Of a DNA stretch of 64,000 nt, positions 41,697 to 49,840 are shown piece by piece. The first letter of the stretch is position 1. Every line of letters begins with the position of its first letter. Location: NCBI GenBank assembly GCA_047601665.1, contig JASGIT010000001.1, forward strand, positions 3,410,001-3,474,000. Reading direction: 5' to 3'. The notes under the pieces were generated by a model that had not been told where the DNA came from, did not search any database, and saw only the letters and a list, made by a program, of their open reading frames with translations. The position numbers and the translations under genes were made by a program. Source of the stretch: JASGIT01 sp047601665. GTDB lineage: Bacteria > Pseudomonadota > Gammaproteobacteria > Burkholderiales > Burkholderiaceae_C.

Positions 41697-43328
41697 TCAA
41701 GCGGCCACGGCACGCGCGGGCAGCGCATCCTCGCGGACCATGTCCGCCCCCTTCTCGCCGATCATGATGCAGGGTGCGTTGGTGTTGCCGGTGGGAACCA
41801 TGGGCATGACGGAGGCGTCGATCACGCGCAGCCGCCGCACGCCGCGTACGCGCAGCCGCGCATCGACCACGGCGTCGCCGCCGCTGCCCATCGCGCAGGT
41901 GCCCACCATGTGCCAGCCGGTGCCGCCGGTGCGCTTGATGTGGTCGAGCAGTTGCCCGTCGCTCGCGCAGGCCGGGCCAGGCTTGGTTTCCTCCACCATG
42001 CGCGCGCCGATCGGCGGGGTCTGCATGATCTGGCGCAGCAGGCGCAGGCCGGCGACGTGGCGGCGCACGTCGCTCTCGTCGCTCAGGTAGTTGGGGTGGA
42101 ACAGCGGCGCGGCCAGCGGGTCGCCGCTCGCCAGCTCCAGGTGGCCGCGCGAGGCGGGCGTGAGCAGCACCACCGAGCCGGACATGCCCGGATAGCCGTC
42201 GGCCGCCACCTCGCCCGAGGGCGTGGCCGAGAAGCTCATGGGGTTGAACGAGAGCTGCAGATCGACCCGCGCGCCCGGCTCGCTGCGCGCATAGGCCGTC
42301 ACCGGCGCCGCGCCCAGCGCCAGGTAGCCGCCGTGCGTGAACACGTAGCGCGCGCCTTCCAGGTATTTGCGCAGGCCGCTCAGGCGGTGGTTGACCGAGC
42401 TGCCTGGCGTGGCGCGCCAGGTCATCGAGGCGTACCAGTGGTCTTGCAGGTTGCGGCCCACGCCCGGCAGATCGCGCAGCGGATGGATGCCGTGGCGCTG
42501 CAACTGGGCCGCTTCGCCGATGCCCGAGAGCATCAGCAACTGCGGCGAGGCGAGCGCGCCCGCGCTCAGGATCACCTCGCGCGCGGCCGCGATCTGGCGC
42601 CGCGCACCGCCTTGCAGCACCTCCACGCCCGTGGCCTGGATGTCGCCGTTCTGGCCGTCGAGCAGCACGCGCGCGACGCGGGCCTCGGCCAGGATGGTGA
42701 GGTTGGCGCGCTGGCGCACGGGCTCGATGAAGGCGTTGTATACCGAGTGGCGCTTGCCGCCCTTGATGGTGTACTGGCGCACGCCCACGGCAGGGTGGGG
42801 CGGCGCGTTGAGATCGTTCGAGCGCGGAATGCCCGCGTTGACGCAGGAGGCGATGAAGTCTTCCGTGGCGGGGTGGAGTTCCACCGGATCCGTCACGCTG
42901 AGCGGGCCTTGGGTGCCGTGGAAGGGGTCGGCCCCGCGCGCGTTGTTCTCGGAGCGCTTGAAATAGGGCAGCACATCGCTCCAGCCCCAGCCCGGGTTGC
43001 CCAGGCGCGCCCACTGGTCGTAGTCCTCGGGCTGGCCGCGCATGTAGATCATGCCGTTGATGGCGCTGCTGCCGCCCAGGCCCTTGCCCCGGTCCCACTG
43101 CACCTGGCGCCCGCCCAGCGTGGGCACGGGCTGGGTCTTGAAGCGCCAGTTGAAGCGCTCGCTGCCGAACAGCTTGGCCATGCCGGCCGGGGTGTTGATC
43201 CAGAAGTCGTCCATGCCGCCGCCGGCTTCGATCAACAGCACCCGCGCCTGCGGGTCTTCGCTCAGGCGGCTGGCCACCACGCAGCCCGACGAGCCCGCGC
43301 CGACGACGATGTAGTCGTAGGTCTCCAT
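41697..43328 (-). CDS. GMC-family flavin alcohol oxidoreductase (choline dehydrogenase type)
   Basis: 543-residue FAD protein that oxidises an alcohol to an aldehyde. The FAD loop GAGSSG is at 10-15, GKGLGGSSAINGM is the first GMC signature, and the catalytic His lies in TGWHMVGTCAMG, followed by PTGNTNAP. I used the ATG at 43328, which has GGAGG nine bases upstream; a TTG at 43343 is less likely. With the aldehyde dehydrogenase it forms an alcohol-to-acid pair. It is the first gene of a minus-strand operon. Confidence 0.92.
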   Translation of the reverse strand: METYDYIVVGAGSSGCVVASRLSEDPQARVLLIEAGGGMDDFWINTPAGMAKLFGSERFNWRFKTQPVPTLGGRQVQWDRGKGLGGSSAINGMIYMRGQPEDYDQWARLGNPGWGWSDVLPYFKRSENNARGADPFHGTQGPLSVTDPVELHPATEDFIASCVNAGIPRSNDLNAPPHPAVGVRQYTIKGGKRHSVYNAFIEPVRQRANLTILAEARVARVLLDGQNGDIQATGVEVLQGGARRQIAAAREVILSAGALASPQLLMLSGIGEAAQLQRHGIHPLRDLPGVGRNLQDHWYASMTWRATPGSSVNHRLSGLRKYLEGARYVFTHGGYLALGAAPVTAYARSEPGARVDLQLSFNPMSFSATPSGEVAADGYPGMSGSVVLLTPASRGHLELASGDPLAAPLFHPNYLSDESDVRRHVAGLRLLRQIMQTPPIGARMVEETKPGPACASDGQLLDHIKRTGGTGWHMVGTCAMGSGGDAVVDARLRVRGVRRLRVIDASVMPMVPTGNTNAPCIMIGEKGADMVREDALPARAVAA

Positions 43329-43442
43329 CTCATGCCTCCGCAAGAAGCGGATGGCCCGGGCGGGCCGGGGGTGGCGCGGCGAATGCGGCGTATTGCATGG
43401 TGTCTCCGTGTTCCTGCCGATAGTGCTCCGGCGTGCGTCAGT

Positions 43443-43456
43443 CTATCGATTGATAG
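43443..43456. promoter_or_regulatory. Inverted repeat in the divergent region
   Basis: CTATC-GATT-GATAG forms a short perfect inverted repeat between the GMC gene and the Bug gene at 43584. It may be an operator for either; the sequence gives no further support. Confidence 0.3.
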
Positions 43457-43490
43457 TTAGATCGGGTGCGCAATCCGCTTCGGTTTTCTT

Positions 43491-43521
43491 GAATCGCTTT
43501 TTCGAAATTCCTCACTTGGAT
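43491..43521 (+). promoter_or_regulatory. 31-bp conserved upstream motif, copy 3
   Basis: It reads GAATCGC, TT, TTTCGAAA, then ACTTGGAT over exactly 31 bp, and ends 62 bases before the Bug gene start. The same direction relative to the gene is seen in the other two copies. Confidence 0.5.
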
Positions 43522-43583
43522 GGCTTGCGCGATTCGCCGAGCATTGGCGCGTACCGGATTCAAAAAACAGGAGACAAGTACCC

Positions 43584-44531
43584 ATGAACAAGCGTACTTT
43601 TGCCGCCGCTCTGGCCCTGGCGGGGCTGCTGCCCCTCGGCGCCGCAGCCCAGGCATTCAAGCAGCCCATCAAGGTCGTCGTGCCCTACGCGGCGGGCGGC
43701 GGCACCGACGTGCTCGCGCGCCTGCTGGCGCAGGGGATCGCCAGGGAACTGGGGCAGCCCGTCATCATCGAGAACAAGGCGGGCGCCAGCGGGCAGATCG
43801 GCACCCAGTTCGTGCAGGCGGCCGCGCCCAACGGGGCCACGCTGCTGTTCACGGTCGATCATTCGCTGATCACCGTGCCCTTGACCACGCCTTCGGCCAA
43901 GTACGACGCCGAGGCGGACTTCACCGCGCTGGGCCAGGCCGCGCGCTCGGTCTGGACGCTGAGTCTTCCCGCGAGCGCCGCCTACAAGGACTTCGCCGGG
44001 TTTGCCGCCGCCGCGAAGGCCGATGCGTCGCTGCGCTCCTTCGGCGTCCCCTTCACCGGCGGCGCGCCGACATTGATCGGCGAGACCCTGGGCCGCACCT
44101 GGGGGGCGCCCATGCAGGCGGTTCCCTTCAGCGGCTCCGGCCCCGTGATCCAGAACGTGATGGCCGGCCAGGTGCCGGCCGGCATCACCGGCATGCCCGA
44201 GGCCATGTCGGTGCACCGCTCGGGCAAGGCGCGCGTGGTGGCCGTGTCCGGCACGCAGCGCTCGGCGCTGCTGCCCGACGTGCCCACTTTCAAGGAACTG
44301 GGCGTCGACGGGCTGGAGTTCCATACCTTCCTCGGCTTTTTTGGCCCGAAGGGCTTGCCGAAGGAGATGGCGCAGGAGTTCAATGCGGCGCTGCGCAAGG
44401 TGCTGGCCGAGCCGGCGGTGCTGGATAAGATCGCCGGCATGTCCCTGCAGCCCGCGCCGACGACGCTGGCCGAGGCCCGCGGCGAAGTCGCCGAGATGGA
44501 GCGCTTCTGGAAGCGGGCGCTCCGCAGGTAG
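43584..44531 (+). CDS. Bug-family substrate-binding protein
   Basis: 315-residue TctC/Bug periplasmic protein with a clear signal peptide (MNKRTFAAALALAGLLPLG, AAAQA). Segments VVPYAAGGGTDVLARLLAQG, ENKAGASGQIGTQFV and GPKGLPKEMAQEFN are family-typical. The ATG has ACAGGAGACAAG nine bases upstream. It is the first gene of a three-gene plus-strand operon with DUF2889 and MmgE/PrpD genes. No TctAB genes are nearby. A repeat begins at its stop codon. Confidence 0.92.
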   Translation: MNKRTFAAALALAGLLPLGAAAQAFKQPIKVVVPYAAGGGTDVLARLLAQGIARELGQPVIIENKAGASGQIGTQFVQAAAPNGATLLFTVDHSLITVPLTTPSAKYDAEADFTALGQAARSVWTLSLPASAAYKDFAGFAAAAKADASLRSFGVPFTGGAPTLIGETLGRTWGAPMQAVPFSGSGPVIQNVMAGQVPAGITGMPEAMSVHRSGKARVVAVSGTQRSALLPDVPTFKELGVDGLEFHTFLGFFGPKGLPKEMAQEFNAALRKVLAEPAVLDKIAGMSLQPAPTTLAEARGEVAEMERFWKRALRR

Positions 44532-44585
44532 CTACGAAAACAATAGCTGTCGGCGCTTGCTGGAAGGGCGCTGGAGCCCCACTGG
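44531..44585 (+). repeat. Palindromic intergenic repeat, copy 8
   Basis: AATAGCTGTCGGCGCTTG, CTGGAAGGGCGCTGG and AGCCCC match the repeat with a slightly diverged stem. It starts at the last base of the Bug stop and lies before the DUF2889 gene. Confidence 0.75.
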
Positions 44586-44606
44586 ATGCAAAAGGAAGAT
44601 AGCGCG

Positions 44607-45212
44607 ATGAACAATGAACCCGCAGGCGGCGCGCAGGATGCGGACGGCGTGACGCGCGAGGAACTGCACTGGCGCCGCATCGACATGCGCGGCTTTCGCC
44701 GCAGCGACGGCCTGTTCGAGGTCGAGGCGCGGCTCACCGACCGCAAGGCCCATGACTTCGCTCCGCCCAGCGGCGGCCGCCACGTGGCGGCGGGCGACAC
44801 CGTCCACGACCACGGCCTGCGCGTCGTGTTCGGCGAGGACATGGTGATCCGCGAGATCGCCACTGCCATCCGCGCCTACCCGTACCGCGAATGCCCGGGC
44901 GGGGGCGACACCTTGCAGGCGATGGTCGGCGTGCGCATCGGCCCCGGCTGGAACAGCGAGCTGCGCAAGCGCCTGCCCGCCGGAGACACCTGCACGCACC
45001 TCAAGGAAATGCTGGCGCCGCTGGCGAGCGCCGCCTTCCAGACCATGTACTCGGTGCGCACCAGCTTCGTGGACGAGCGGGGCGCGCAGGGCCGCCCGCG
45101 CAAGATCGACAGCTGCTACGCCTATGGCGCGTCGCGCGAACTGGTGGCGCTGCAGTGGCCGGAGTATCACCGCCCGGCCCAGGCAACGCAAGACGGAACA
45201 CAAGATGACTGA
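44607..45212 (+). CDS. DUF2889 domain-containing protein
   Basis: 201-residue protein matching DUF2889, a family of unknown function common beside betaproteobacterial catabolic genes. Conserved segments seen are RIDMRGFRRSDGLFEVEARLTDRKAHDF, AYPYRECPGG, GPGWNSELRKRL and DTCTHLKEMLAPLASAAFQTMYS, with a Cys-Thr-His-Leu block that could bind metal. No signal peptide or membrane segment. The ATG at 44607 has AAGGAAG upstream; an earlier in-frame start at 44586 would overlap that site. Its stop overlaps the MmgE/PrpD start by eight bases, so the two proteins are probably made together. Confidence 0.85.
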   Translation: MNNEPAGGAQDADGVTREELHWRRIDMRGFRRSDGLFEVEARLTDRKAHDFAPPSGGRHVAAGDTVHDHGLRVVFGEDMVIREIATAIRAYPYRECPGGGDTLQAMVGVRIGPGWNSELRKRLPAGDTCTHLKEMLAPLASAAFQTMYSVRTSFVDERGAQGRPRKIDSCYAYGASRELVALQWPEYHRPAQATQDGTQDD

Positions 45213-46638
45213 ACACAAGACGAGCGCGCCGCACAAGCTCGCCGGCGAGCAGGTGGCCGACCCGGCCAGCGCGGACCTGACGGCTGCCATCGCCGGCCAC
45301 GTGGCCCGCGTGGCGAACGCGCCGCTCACCGCCGCCGACACCGAGGCCGCGCGCAAGCTGCTGCTGGACAACTTCATCGTCTCGCTCTGGGGCGCGACGC
45401 GGCCCTGGACGCGCGAGATCGCGCAGTGGACGCAGCGCTTCGCCGGCACCGGCGCCAGCCCCGTGCTGGGCGCCGGCTGGCTGGCGGACCCGTCGGTCGC
45501 CGCGCTGGTGCACGGCACGGCCGCGCACAGCTACGAGCTGGACGACACGCACGACGAAACCCTGAGCCACCCCGGCGCGGCCATCATCCCCGCCGCGCTG
45601 GCCGTGGCCGCCGCCACCGATGCGCCGCAGCCCGACCTGCTGCGCGCGCTGGCCGCGGGCTACGAGGCCATGGCGCTGCTGGGCGCATCGGCGGGCGGCA
45701 TGGAGACGGTGCACCGGGGCTTTCACCCCACGTCGGTGTTCGGCTCCTTCGGTGCGGCCACGGCCTGCGTCTGCCTGAACGCCTACGCACGCGGCGAGCC
45801 CGTCACGCAGGGCGGGCTGATCGCCGCCTGGGGCCATGCGCTGTCGCAGGCCTGCGGCGCCATGCAGTTCTCCGCCGAGCCGGGCGGCGGCGAGGTCAAG
45901 CGCGTGCACGCGGGCTTCGGCGCGCGCAACGGCGTGCTGGCGGCCGAGTTCGCGCGGATGCCCGCCGTCACGGCGCCGCGCCGCGTGGCCGAGGGCGTGT
46001 ACGGGCTGGCGGCGCTGTTCGGCGGCCCGCTGCGCCACGTGGCGCCGGGCGAGGCGCTGCAGATCCACGGCATCAGCTTCAAGCCCTATGCGTGCTGCCG
46101 GCTGTTCCACTCCACCATCGACGCGCTGCGCGAGGTGACCGACGGCTTCACGACGCCGGTGGCGTCCATCGAGCGCATCACCCTGAGCGGCCCGCAGCTT
46201 ATCGCCGACCAGCACATGCTGCGCCGCCCGCGCGGCAGCATGGCCGCGCAGTACAGCGCGCCGTTCATCGTGGGCGCCACGCTGGCCTACGGCCCGCAGC
46301 GCTACGACGCCTACGGCGACGAGCACATGGACGACGCCGCCATCCTCGGCATCGCCGACAAGCTGCACTTCGAGTTGAGCGAGGAACTCACGCGCACCTA
46401 CTACCCCCACCGCTTCGCCACGGGCGTGCGCCTGCGCCTGGCCGACGGCGGCGAGCGCTACGCCATGGTGGCGGACAGCATCGGCACGCCGCGCAAGCCG
46501 CTCACCACCCGGCAGATCCTGGACAAGGGCCTGGGGCTGGAGGATGGCGCCGCGACTGGCGAGCGGCTGCAGGCGCATGTGTGGGACGGCAGCCAGGGCG
46601 GCAGGGCGCTGGCCCGGGCGCTGTGCGGGCAGGCCTAG
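45205..46638 (+). CDS. MmgE/PrpD family protein
   Basis: 477-residue MmgE/PrpD protein, likely a dehydratase, isomerase or decarboxylase of a polycarboxylate. It contains LLLDNFIVSLWGATRPW, VHGTAAHSYELDDTHDETLSHPGAAIIPAALA with the family HxxELDDTH motif, and GFHPTSVFGSFGAA. It has a longer N-terminal leader than the paralogue at 13695-15056. The ATG at 45205 overlaps the DUF2889 stop. The gene converges on an IclR gene after a 42-bp gap that can form a GC-rich hairpin without a T-run. Confidence 0.9.
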   Translation: MTEHKTSAPHKLAGEQVADPASADLTAAIAGHVARVANAPLTAADTEAARKLLLDNFIVSLWGATRPWTREIAQWTQRFAGTGASPVLGAGWLADPSVAALVHGTAAHSYELDDTHDETLSHPGAAIIPAALAVAAATDAPQPDLLRALAAGYEAMALLGASAGGMETVHRGFHPTSVFGSFGAATACVCLNAYARGEPVTQGGLIAAWGHALSQACGAMQFSAEPGGGEVKRVHAGFGARNGVLAAEFARMPAVTAPRRVAEGVYGLAALFGGPLRHVAPGEALQIHGISFKPYACCRLFHSTIDALREVTDGFTTPVASIERITLSGPQLIADQHMLRRPRGSMAAQYSAPFIVGATLAYGPQRYDAYGDEHMDDAAILGIADKLHFELSEELTRTYYPHRFATGVRLRLADGGERYAMVADSIGTPRKPLTTRQILDKGLGLEDGAATGERLQAHVWDGSQGGRALARALCGQA

Positions 46639-46680
46639 GCGTATAGCGGCTGGCCGGCTGGCGGCCCGGCCCGGCGGCGC

Positions 46681-47478
46681 CTACAACTGCCCGTCGAACC
46701 GGCTCAGCAGGTCTTGCAGCCGGGCGGCCGTCTCCTGCAGCTCAGGGGCGATGCGCGCCTGCTCGGCTGGCAGGTCGAGCTCCATGCCGGCCTTGCCGCA
46801 GCTCATGCTCATGAGGATGTGTTCACGGCCCACGCGGACCGGCAGCGCCACGCCGAAGGTGCCGCGCTGAAAGCCGCCCATCACGGCGCAGGTGCCCCGG
46901 GCCTGCAGTTCGTCGAACGAGGCGCGGATGGACGCCTCCAGTGCCTCGCCCTGTGCCCCCGCGCGGCGCTTGTGCTCGTCGAGCAGCGCGCGCTGCTGCG
47001 CGGGCGGCAGCGCCCACAGGTAGGCGCGGCCTATGGACGTGGTGCCCATGGGCAGCACCGAGCCCACGCCCAGCCGCAGCGTGGCCACCTTGCGGCTCAC
47101 GCGGTAGCCGACGTAGAGCATGTCGATGCCGTCCTGGATGCCGAGCGCCACCGAGACGTCGAGCCGGTCCGCCAGCGCCTGCATCAGTGGCTGCGCGGCC
47201 TGCAGCATCTCGCTCGTCGCCAGGTACGCATGGCCGATGCCCAGGGCGCCGGCCGACAGCTCGAACGCGCGCTTGCCCGGCACCAGCCGCAAGAAGCCGA
47301 CCTGCAGCAGCGTGGACGTGAGCCGCGAGACCGTGGCCTTGGGCAGGCCCGTGCGCCGCACGAGCTCGGCGTTGGTCAGCGGGGTGCGGTCGGAGCGGAA
47401 GGCGCGCAGCACCTCCAGCCCGCGCTCCACGGTCATCAGCGTGGCGCTGTCGTTCTCGGAGGGCGGGGCGGCGGTCAC
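46681..47478 (-). CDS. IclR-family transcriptional regulator
   Basis: 265-residue regulator starting at a GTG (47478) that overlaps the stop of the upstream IclR gene by four bases (GTGA). HTH segment LTNAELVRRTGLPKATVSRLTSTLLQVGFL; C-terminal LRLGVGSVLPMGTTSIGRAYL. It resembles the IclR gene at 27960. Two coupled IclR genes of different subtype in a row are unusual and could mean a heteromeric or two-signal switch for the nearby acyl-CoA dehydrogenase or MmgE/PrpD operon. Confidence 0.9.
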   Translation of the reverse strand: MTAAPPSENDSATLMTVERGLEVLRAFRSDRTPLTNAELVRRTGLPKATVSRLTSTLLQVGFLRLVPGKRAFELSAGALGIGHAYLATSEMLQAAQPLMQALADRLDVSVALGIQDGIDMLYVGYRVSRKVATLRLGVGSVLPMGTTSIGRAYLWALPPAQQRALLDEHKRRAGAQGEALEASIRASFDELQARGTCAVMGGFQRGTFGVALPVRVGREHILMSMSCGKAGMELDLPAEQARIAPELQETAARLQDLLSRFDGQL

Positions 47479-48293
47479 GGCCGGTCCTGGCTGCGCTGGA
47501 TTTCCTGCGCCATGCGCACCAGCGCCGGCCCCAGTTCGCGCTCGCTGCGCGCGCGGCCCATGAGCGTGGCCGGCCCCATGCAGCTCACCGCCAGCGGCGC
47601 CTGGCCCGGCAACTGGATGGGGGCGGCCACCATGGTCATGGGCTGCCCCGCCTCGCCCAGCGCCACGCAGAACCCGTCCCGGTGCACCTGCCCGATGGCC
47701 TCGCTGGAGCGCAGGCGCATCTGCCGCTGCGCATCCTGGGGCGGGTGCTCCGCGTTGCGCAGCAGGTAGCTGCGCTCCGTGTCGGGCAGGCAGGCCAGTA
47801 GCGCCCAGCCCGCGGCGGACGAGGCGAGCGCCAGCCGCGTGCCGACGCCGGGCTGCAGCGATGCGGGCAGGGCGCTGGTGCGGCAGCTGTCGATGACCAC
47901 GAGGTCGAGCCGGTCGCGCGAGCTCAGGTGCACGTGCACGTGGTGGCGTTCGGCGAACTCGGCCATATGGTGGTTGGCCGCGCGGTGGATCTCGGTGTCG
48001 GCGGCGGCGCGGTAGCCCAGGGCCAGCGCGGCGGGGCTGAGGCAGAACCGGCGCGCATCGGCGGCGCAGCGCAGGTAGCCCAGGGCGATGAGGGTGCGCG
48101 TCATGCGCGTCACCGTGGACGCGGGCAGGCCGGTGCGCCGCGCGAGATCGCCGTTGCAGAGCCAGCGGTCGCGCGCGGAGAACGCCGAAAGCACGGACAG
48201 CGCGCGGGCGAACGGCGTCACGACCGGGCGGGAGGCGCCGGTGCGCGGCGATGGCGGTAGGGGCGTGTCGAGGTTCATGGATGAAGCACTCAT
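47475..48293 (-). CDS. IclR-family transcriptional regulator
   Basis: 272-residue regulator, with HTH segment NGDLARRTGLPASTVTRMTRTLIALGYL and effector-domain segments YLLRNAEHPPQDAQRQMRLRS and CVALGEAGQPMTMVAAPIQLPG. It is closer to the proteins at 20776 and 54763 (shared VTPFARALSVLSAF/VTPLVRALMLISAF style start) than to its neighbour at 46681. No clear ribosome site precedes the ATG at 48293; an in-frame ATG at 48278 is possible. Confidence 0.88.
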   Translation of the reverse strand: MSASSMNLDTPLPPSPRTGASRPVVTPFARALSVLSAFSARDRWLCNGDLARRTGLPASTVTRMTRTLIALGYLRCAADARRFCLSPAALALGYRAAADTEIHRAANHHMAEFAERHHVHVHLSSRDRLDLVVIDSCRTSALPASLQPGVGTRLALASSAAGWALLACLPDTERSYLLRNAEHPPQDAQRQMRLRSSEAIGQVHRDGFCVALGEAGQPMTMVAAPIQLPGQAPLAVSCMGPATLMGRARSERELGPALVRMAQEIQRSQDRP

Positions 48294-48399
48294 AACAAAC
48301 TAACGTTCATTAGAATACAAATGCGAAACCAAGTCGATTAGGGTTTTCGCTTTCCCGGTGCCGTACACGCCATGGCCTCGCGTCGAGCGGCTTCATGCA

Positions 48400-48455
48400 T
48401 CAAAAAGCATAGCTGCCAGCGCTTGATGGAAAAGCGCTGGAGGCCGATTTGGCTT
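48400..48455 (+). repeat. Palindromic intergenic repeat, copy 9
   Basis: CATAGCTGCCAGCGCTTG, ATGGAAAAGCGCTGG and AGGCCGATTTGGCTTG are near consensus. It ends 6 bases from the acyl-CoA dehydrogenase stop at 48461 and separates that gene from the IclR pair. Confidence 0.85.
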
Positions 48456-48460
48456 GGTAT

Positions 48461-49612
48461 TTACTGCACTTCGCGCAGCATGTTCTTGGCGATCAGCGTC
48501 TGCTGGATCTGCGTCGTGCCCTCGTAGATGCGGAACAGGCGCACGTCGCGGTAGAAGCGCTCGATGGCGTATTCGCTCATGTAGCCGGCACCGCCGAAGA
48601 TCTGCACCGCGCGGTCGGCCACGCGGCCGCACATCTCGGTGGCGAACATCTTGGCGCACGAGGCCTCGGTGGCGTTGGGCAGCTTGTCGTCGCGGCGGCG
48701 CGCGGCGTCCAGCACCATGCAGCGGGCGGCGTAGATTTCGGCCTTGCTGTCGGCCAGCATGGCCTGCACCAGCTGGAAGTTGCCGATCGGCTGGCCGAAC
48801 TGCTTGCGCTCGGCGGCATAGCGCAGCGCCATGTCCAGCATCCGCTCGGCCACGGCCACGGCCACGGCGGCGATGTGGATGCGGCCCTTCTCCAGTACCT
48901 TCATGGCGGTCTTGAAGCCCTGGCCTTCCTTGAGGCCGATGAGGTTCTCGGCGGGCACGCGCACGTTTTCAAAAATGACGTCGCAGGTGTGCGCGCCCTT
49001 CTGGCCCATCTTCTTGTCGCGCTTGCCGAAGCTGATGCCCGGCGTGCCCGCCTCGACGATGAAGGCCGACACGCCGCCCGCGCCCTTGACGGCCGGGTTG
49101 GTGCGCGCCATCAGCGTGAACATGCCGGCCTGCGGCGCGTTGGTGATGAAGCGCTTGGTGCCGTTGACGACGTAAACGTCGCCGTCCTTGATGGCCGTGG
49201 TGCGCAGCGAGCCGGCGTCGGAGCCGGCCTCGGGCTCGGTCAGCGCGAAGGAGGCCATCATCTCGCCCGTGGCGAGCTTGGGCAGGTACTTGGCCTGCTG
49301 CTCGGGCGTGCCGTCGAACAGGATGCCCTGCGAGCCGATGCCCACCGTGGTGCCCAGCAGCGAGCGGAACACCGGCGAGGCGCGGCACAGCTCCAGCACT
49401 ACCAGCACTTCCTCCTCCATCGTGAGTTCGAGGCCGCCGAAGCGCTCGGGAATGGTCAGGCCGAACAGGCCCATGGCCTTCATGTCGGCCACGATGTCGG
49501 CGGGAATCTCGTCGGTCTCGGCGACGATTTCCTCGTTGGGGATCAGGCGCTCGCGCACGAAGCGGGCGATGGTGTCGAGCAGGCCGTTGAGCGTTTCTTG
49601 GTCGCGGATCAT
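48461..49612 (-). CDS. Acyl-CoA dehydrogenase
   Basis: 383-residue FAD enzyme with all classical motifs: ASFALTEPEAGSDAGS, QFGQPIGNFQ, and the catalytic Glu in FRIYEGTTQIQQ. It should oxidise a short- or medium-chain acyl-CoA. It is transcribed away from the MaoC-SDR-thiolase-ligase operon at 49.8 kb, and together they make a complete beta-oxidation set around a divergent region with two candidate operators. No strong ribosome site is visible before the ATG at 49612. Confidence 0.93.
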   Translation of the reverse strand: MIRDQETLNGLLDTIARFVRERLIPNEEIVAETDEIPADIVADMKAMGLFGLTIPERFGGLELTMEEEVLVVLELCRASPVFRSLLGTTVGIGSQGILFDGTPEQQAKYLPKLATGEMMASFALTEPEAGSDAGSLRTTAIKDGDVYVVNGTKRFITNAPQAGMFTLMARTNPAVKGAGGVSAFIVEAGTPGISFGKRDKKMGQKGAHTCDVIFENVRVPAENLIGLKEGQGFKTAMKVLEKGRIHIAAVAVAVAERMLDMALRYAAERKQFGQPIGNFQLVQAMLADSKAEIYAARCMVLDAARRRDDKLPNATEASCAKMFATEMCGRVADRAVQIFGGAGYMSEYAIERFYRDVRLFRIYEGTTQIQQTLIAKNMLREVQ

Positions 49613-49690
49613 GTCGGTGTGTCAGGAGTGGATGCAGGTGGCCCATGCTGCGCCGGCCCTGCGCGCGGGGCAACCGGTTTGCCCAGTGTG

Positions 49691-49705
49691 TTCCGAAAGT
49701 TGGAA
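49691..49705 (-). promoter_or_regulatory. Candidate IclR-type operator, site g
   Basis: TTCCGAAAGTTGGAA is a 15-bp imperfect palindrome close to the ideal TTCCGTA-C-TACGGAA. Read toward the acyl-CoA dehydrogenase, its half TTTCGGAAC ends 78 bp before the ATG. Confidence 0.45.
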
Positions 49706-49747
49706 ATGCCTTGGCGGGTCCGGCATAGGCAGCGAGAGCGGAGTATG

Positions 49748-49762
49748 TGCCAAGGTACGGAA
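49748..49762 (+). promoter_or_regulatory. Candidate IclR-type operator, site f
   Basis: TGCCAAGGTACGGAA has the intact half TACGGAA facing the plus-strand MaoC operon, with GTACGGAAC ending 78 bp before the ATG at 49841. The equal distance to site g on the other side suggests a shared regulator for both directions. Confidence 0.45.
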
Positions 49763-49840
49763 CAAAGGCCGCGCGCCGGTTGACCGGAAACGGCGCGGGT
49801 TTCATCGTAGAGGCCTGTTTCCATTGCCGCCCTGCCCGCC

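Noticed and set aside
38951..43328. Choline-to-betaine (betAB) operon
   Set aside because: GMC oxidoreductase and aldehyde dehydrogenase fit in kind, but there is no betI, the regulator is LysR type and a LivK-like receptor lies between them, so the substrate cannot be assigned.
46639..46680. Intrinsic terminator between MmgE/PrpD and IclR genes
   Set aside because: GC-rich imperfect hairpins can be drawn, but there is no T-run on either strand.
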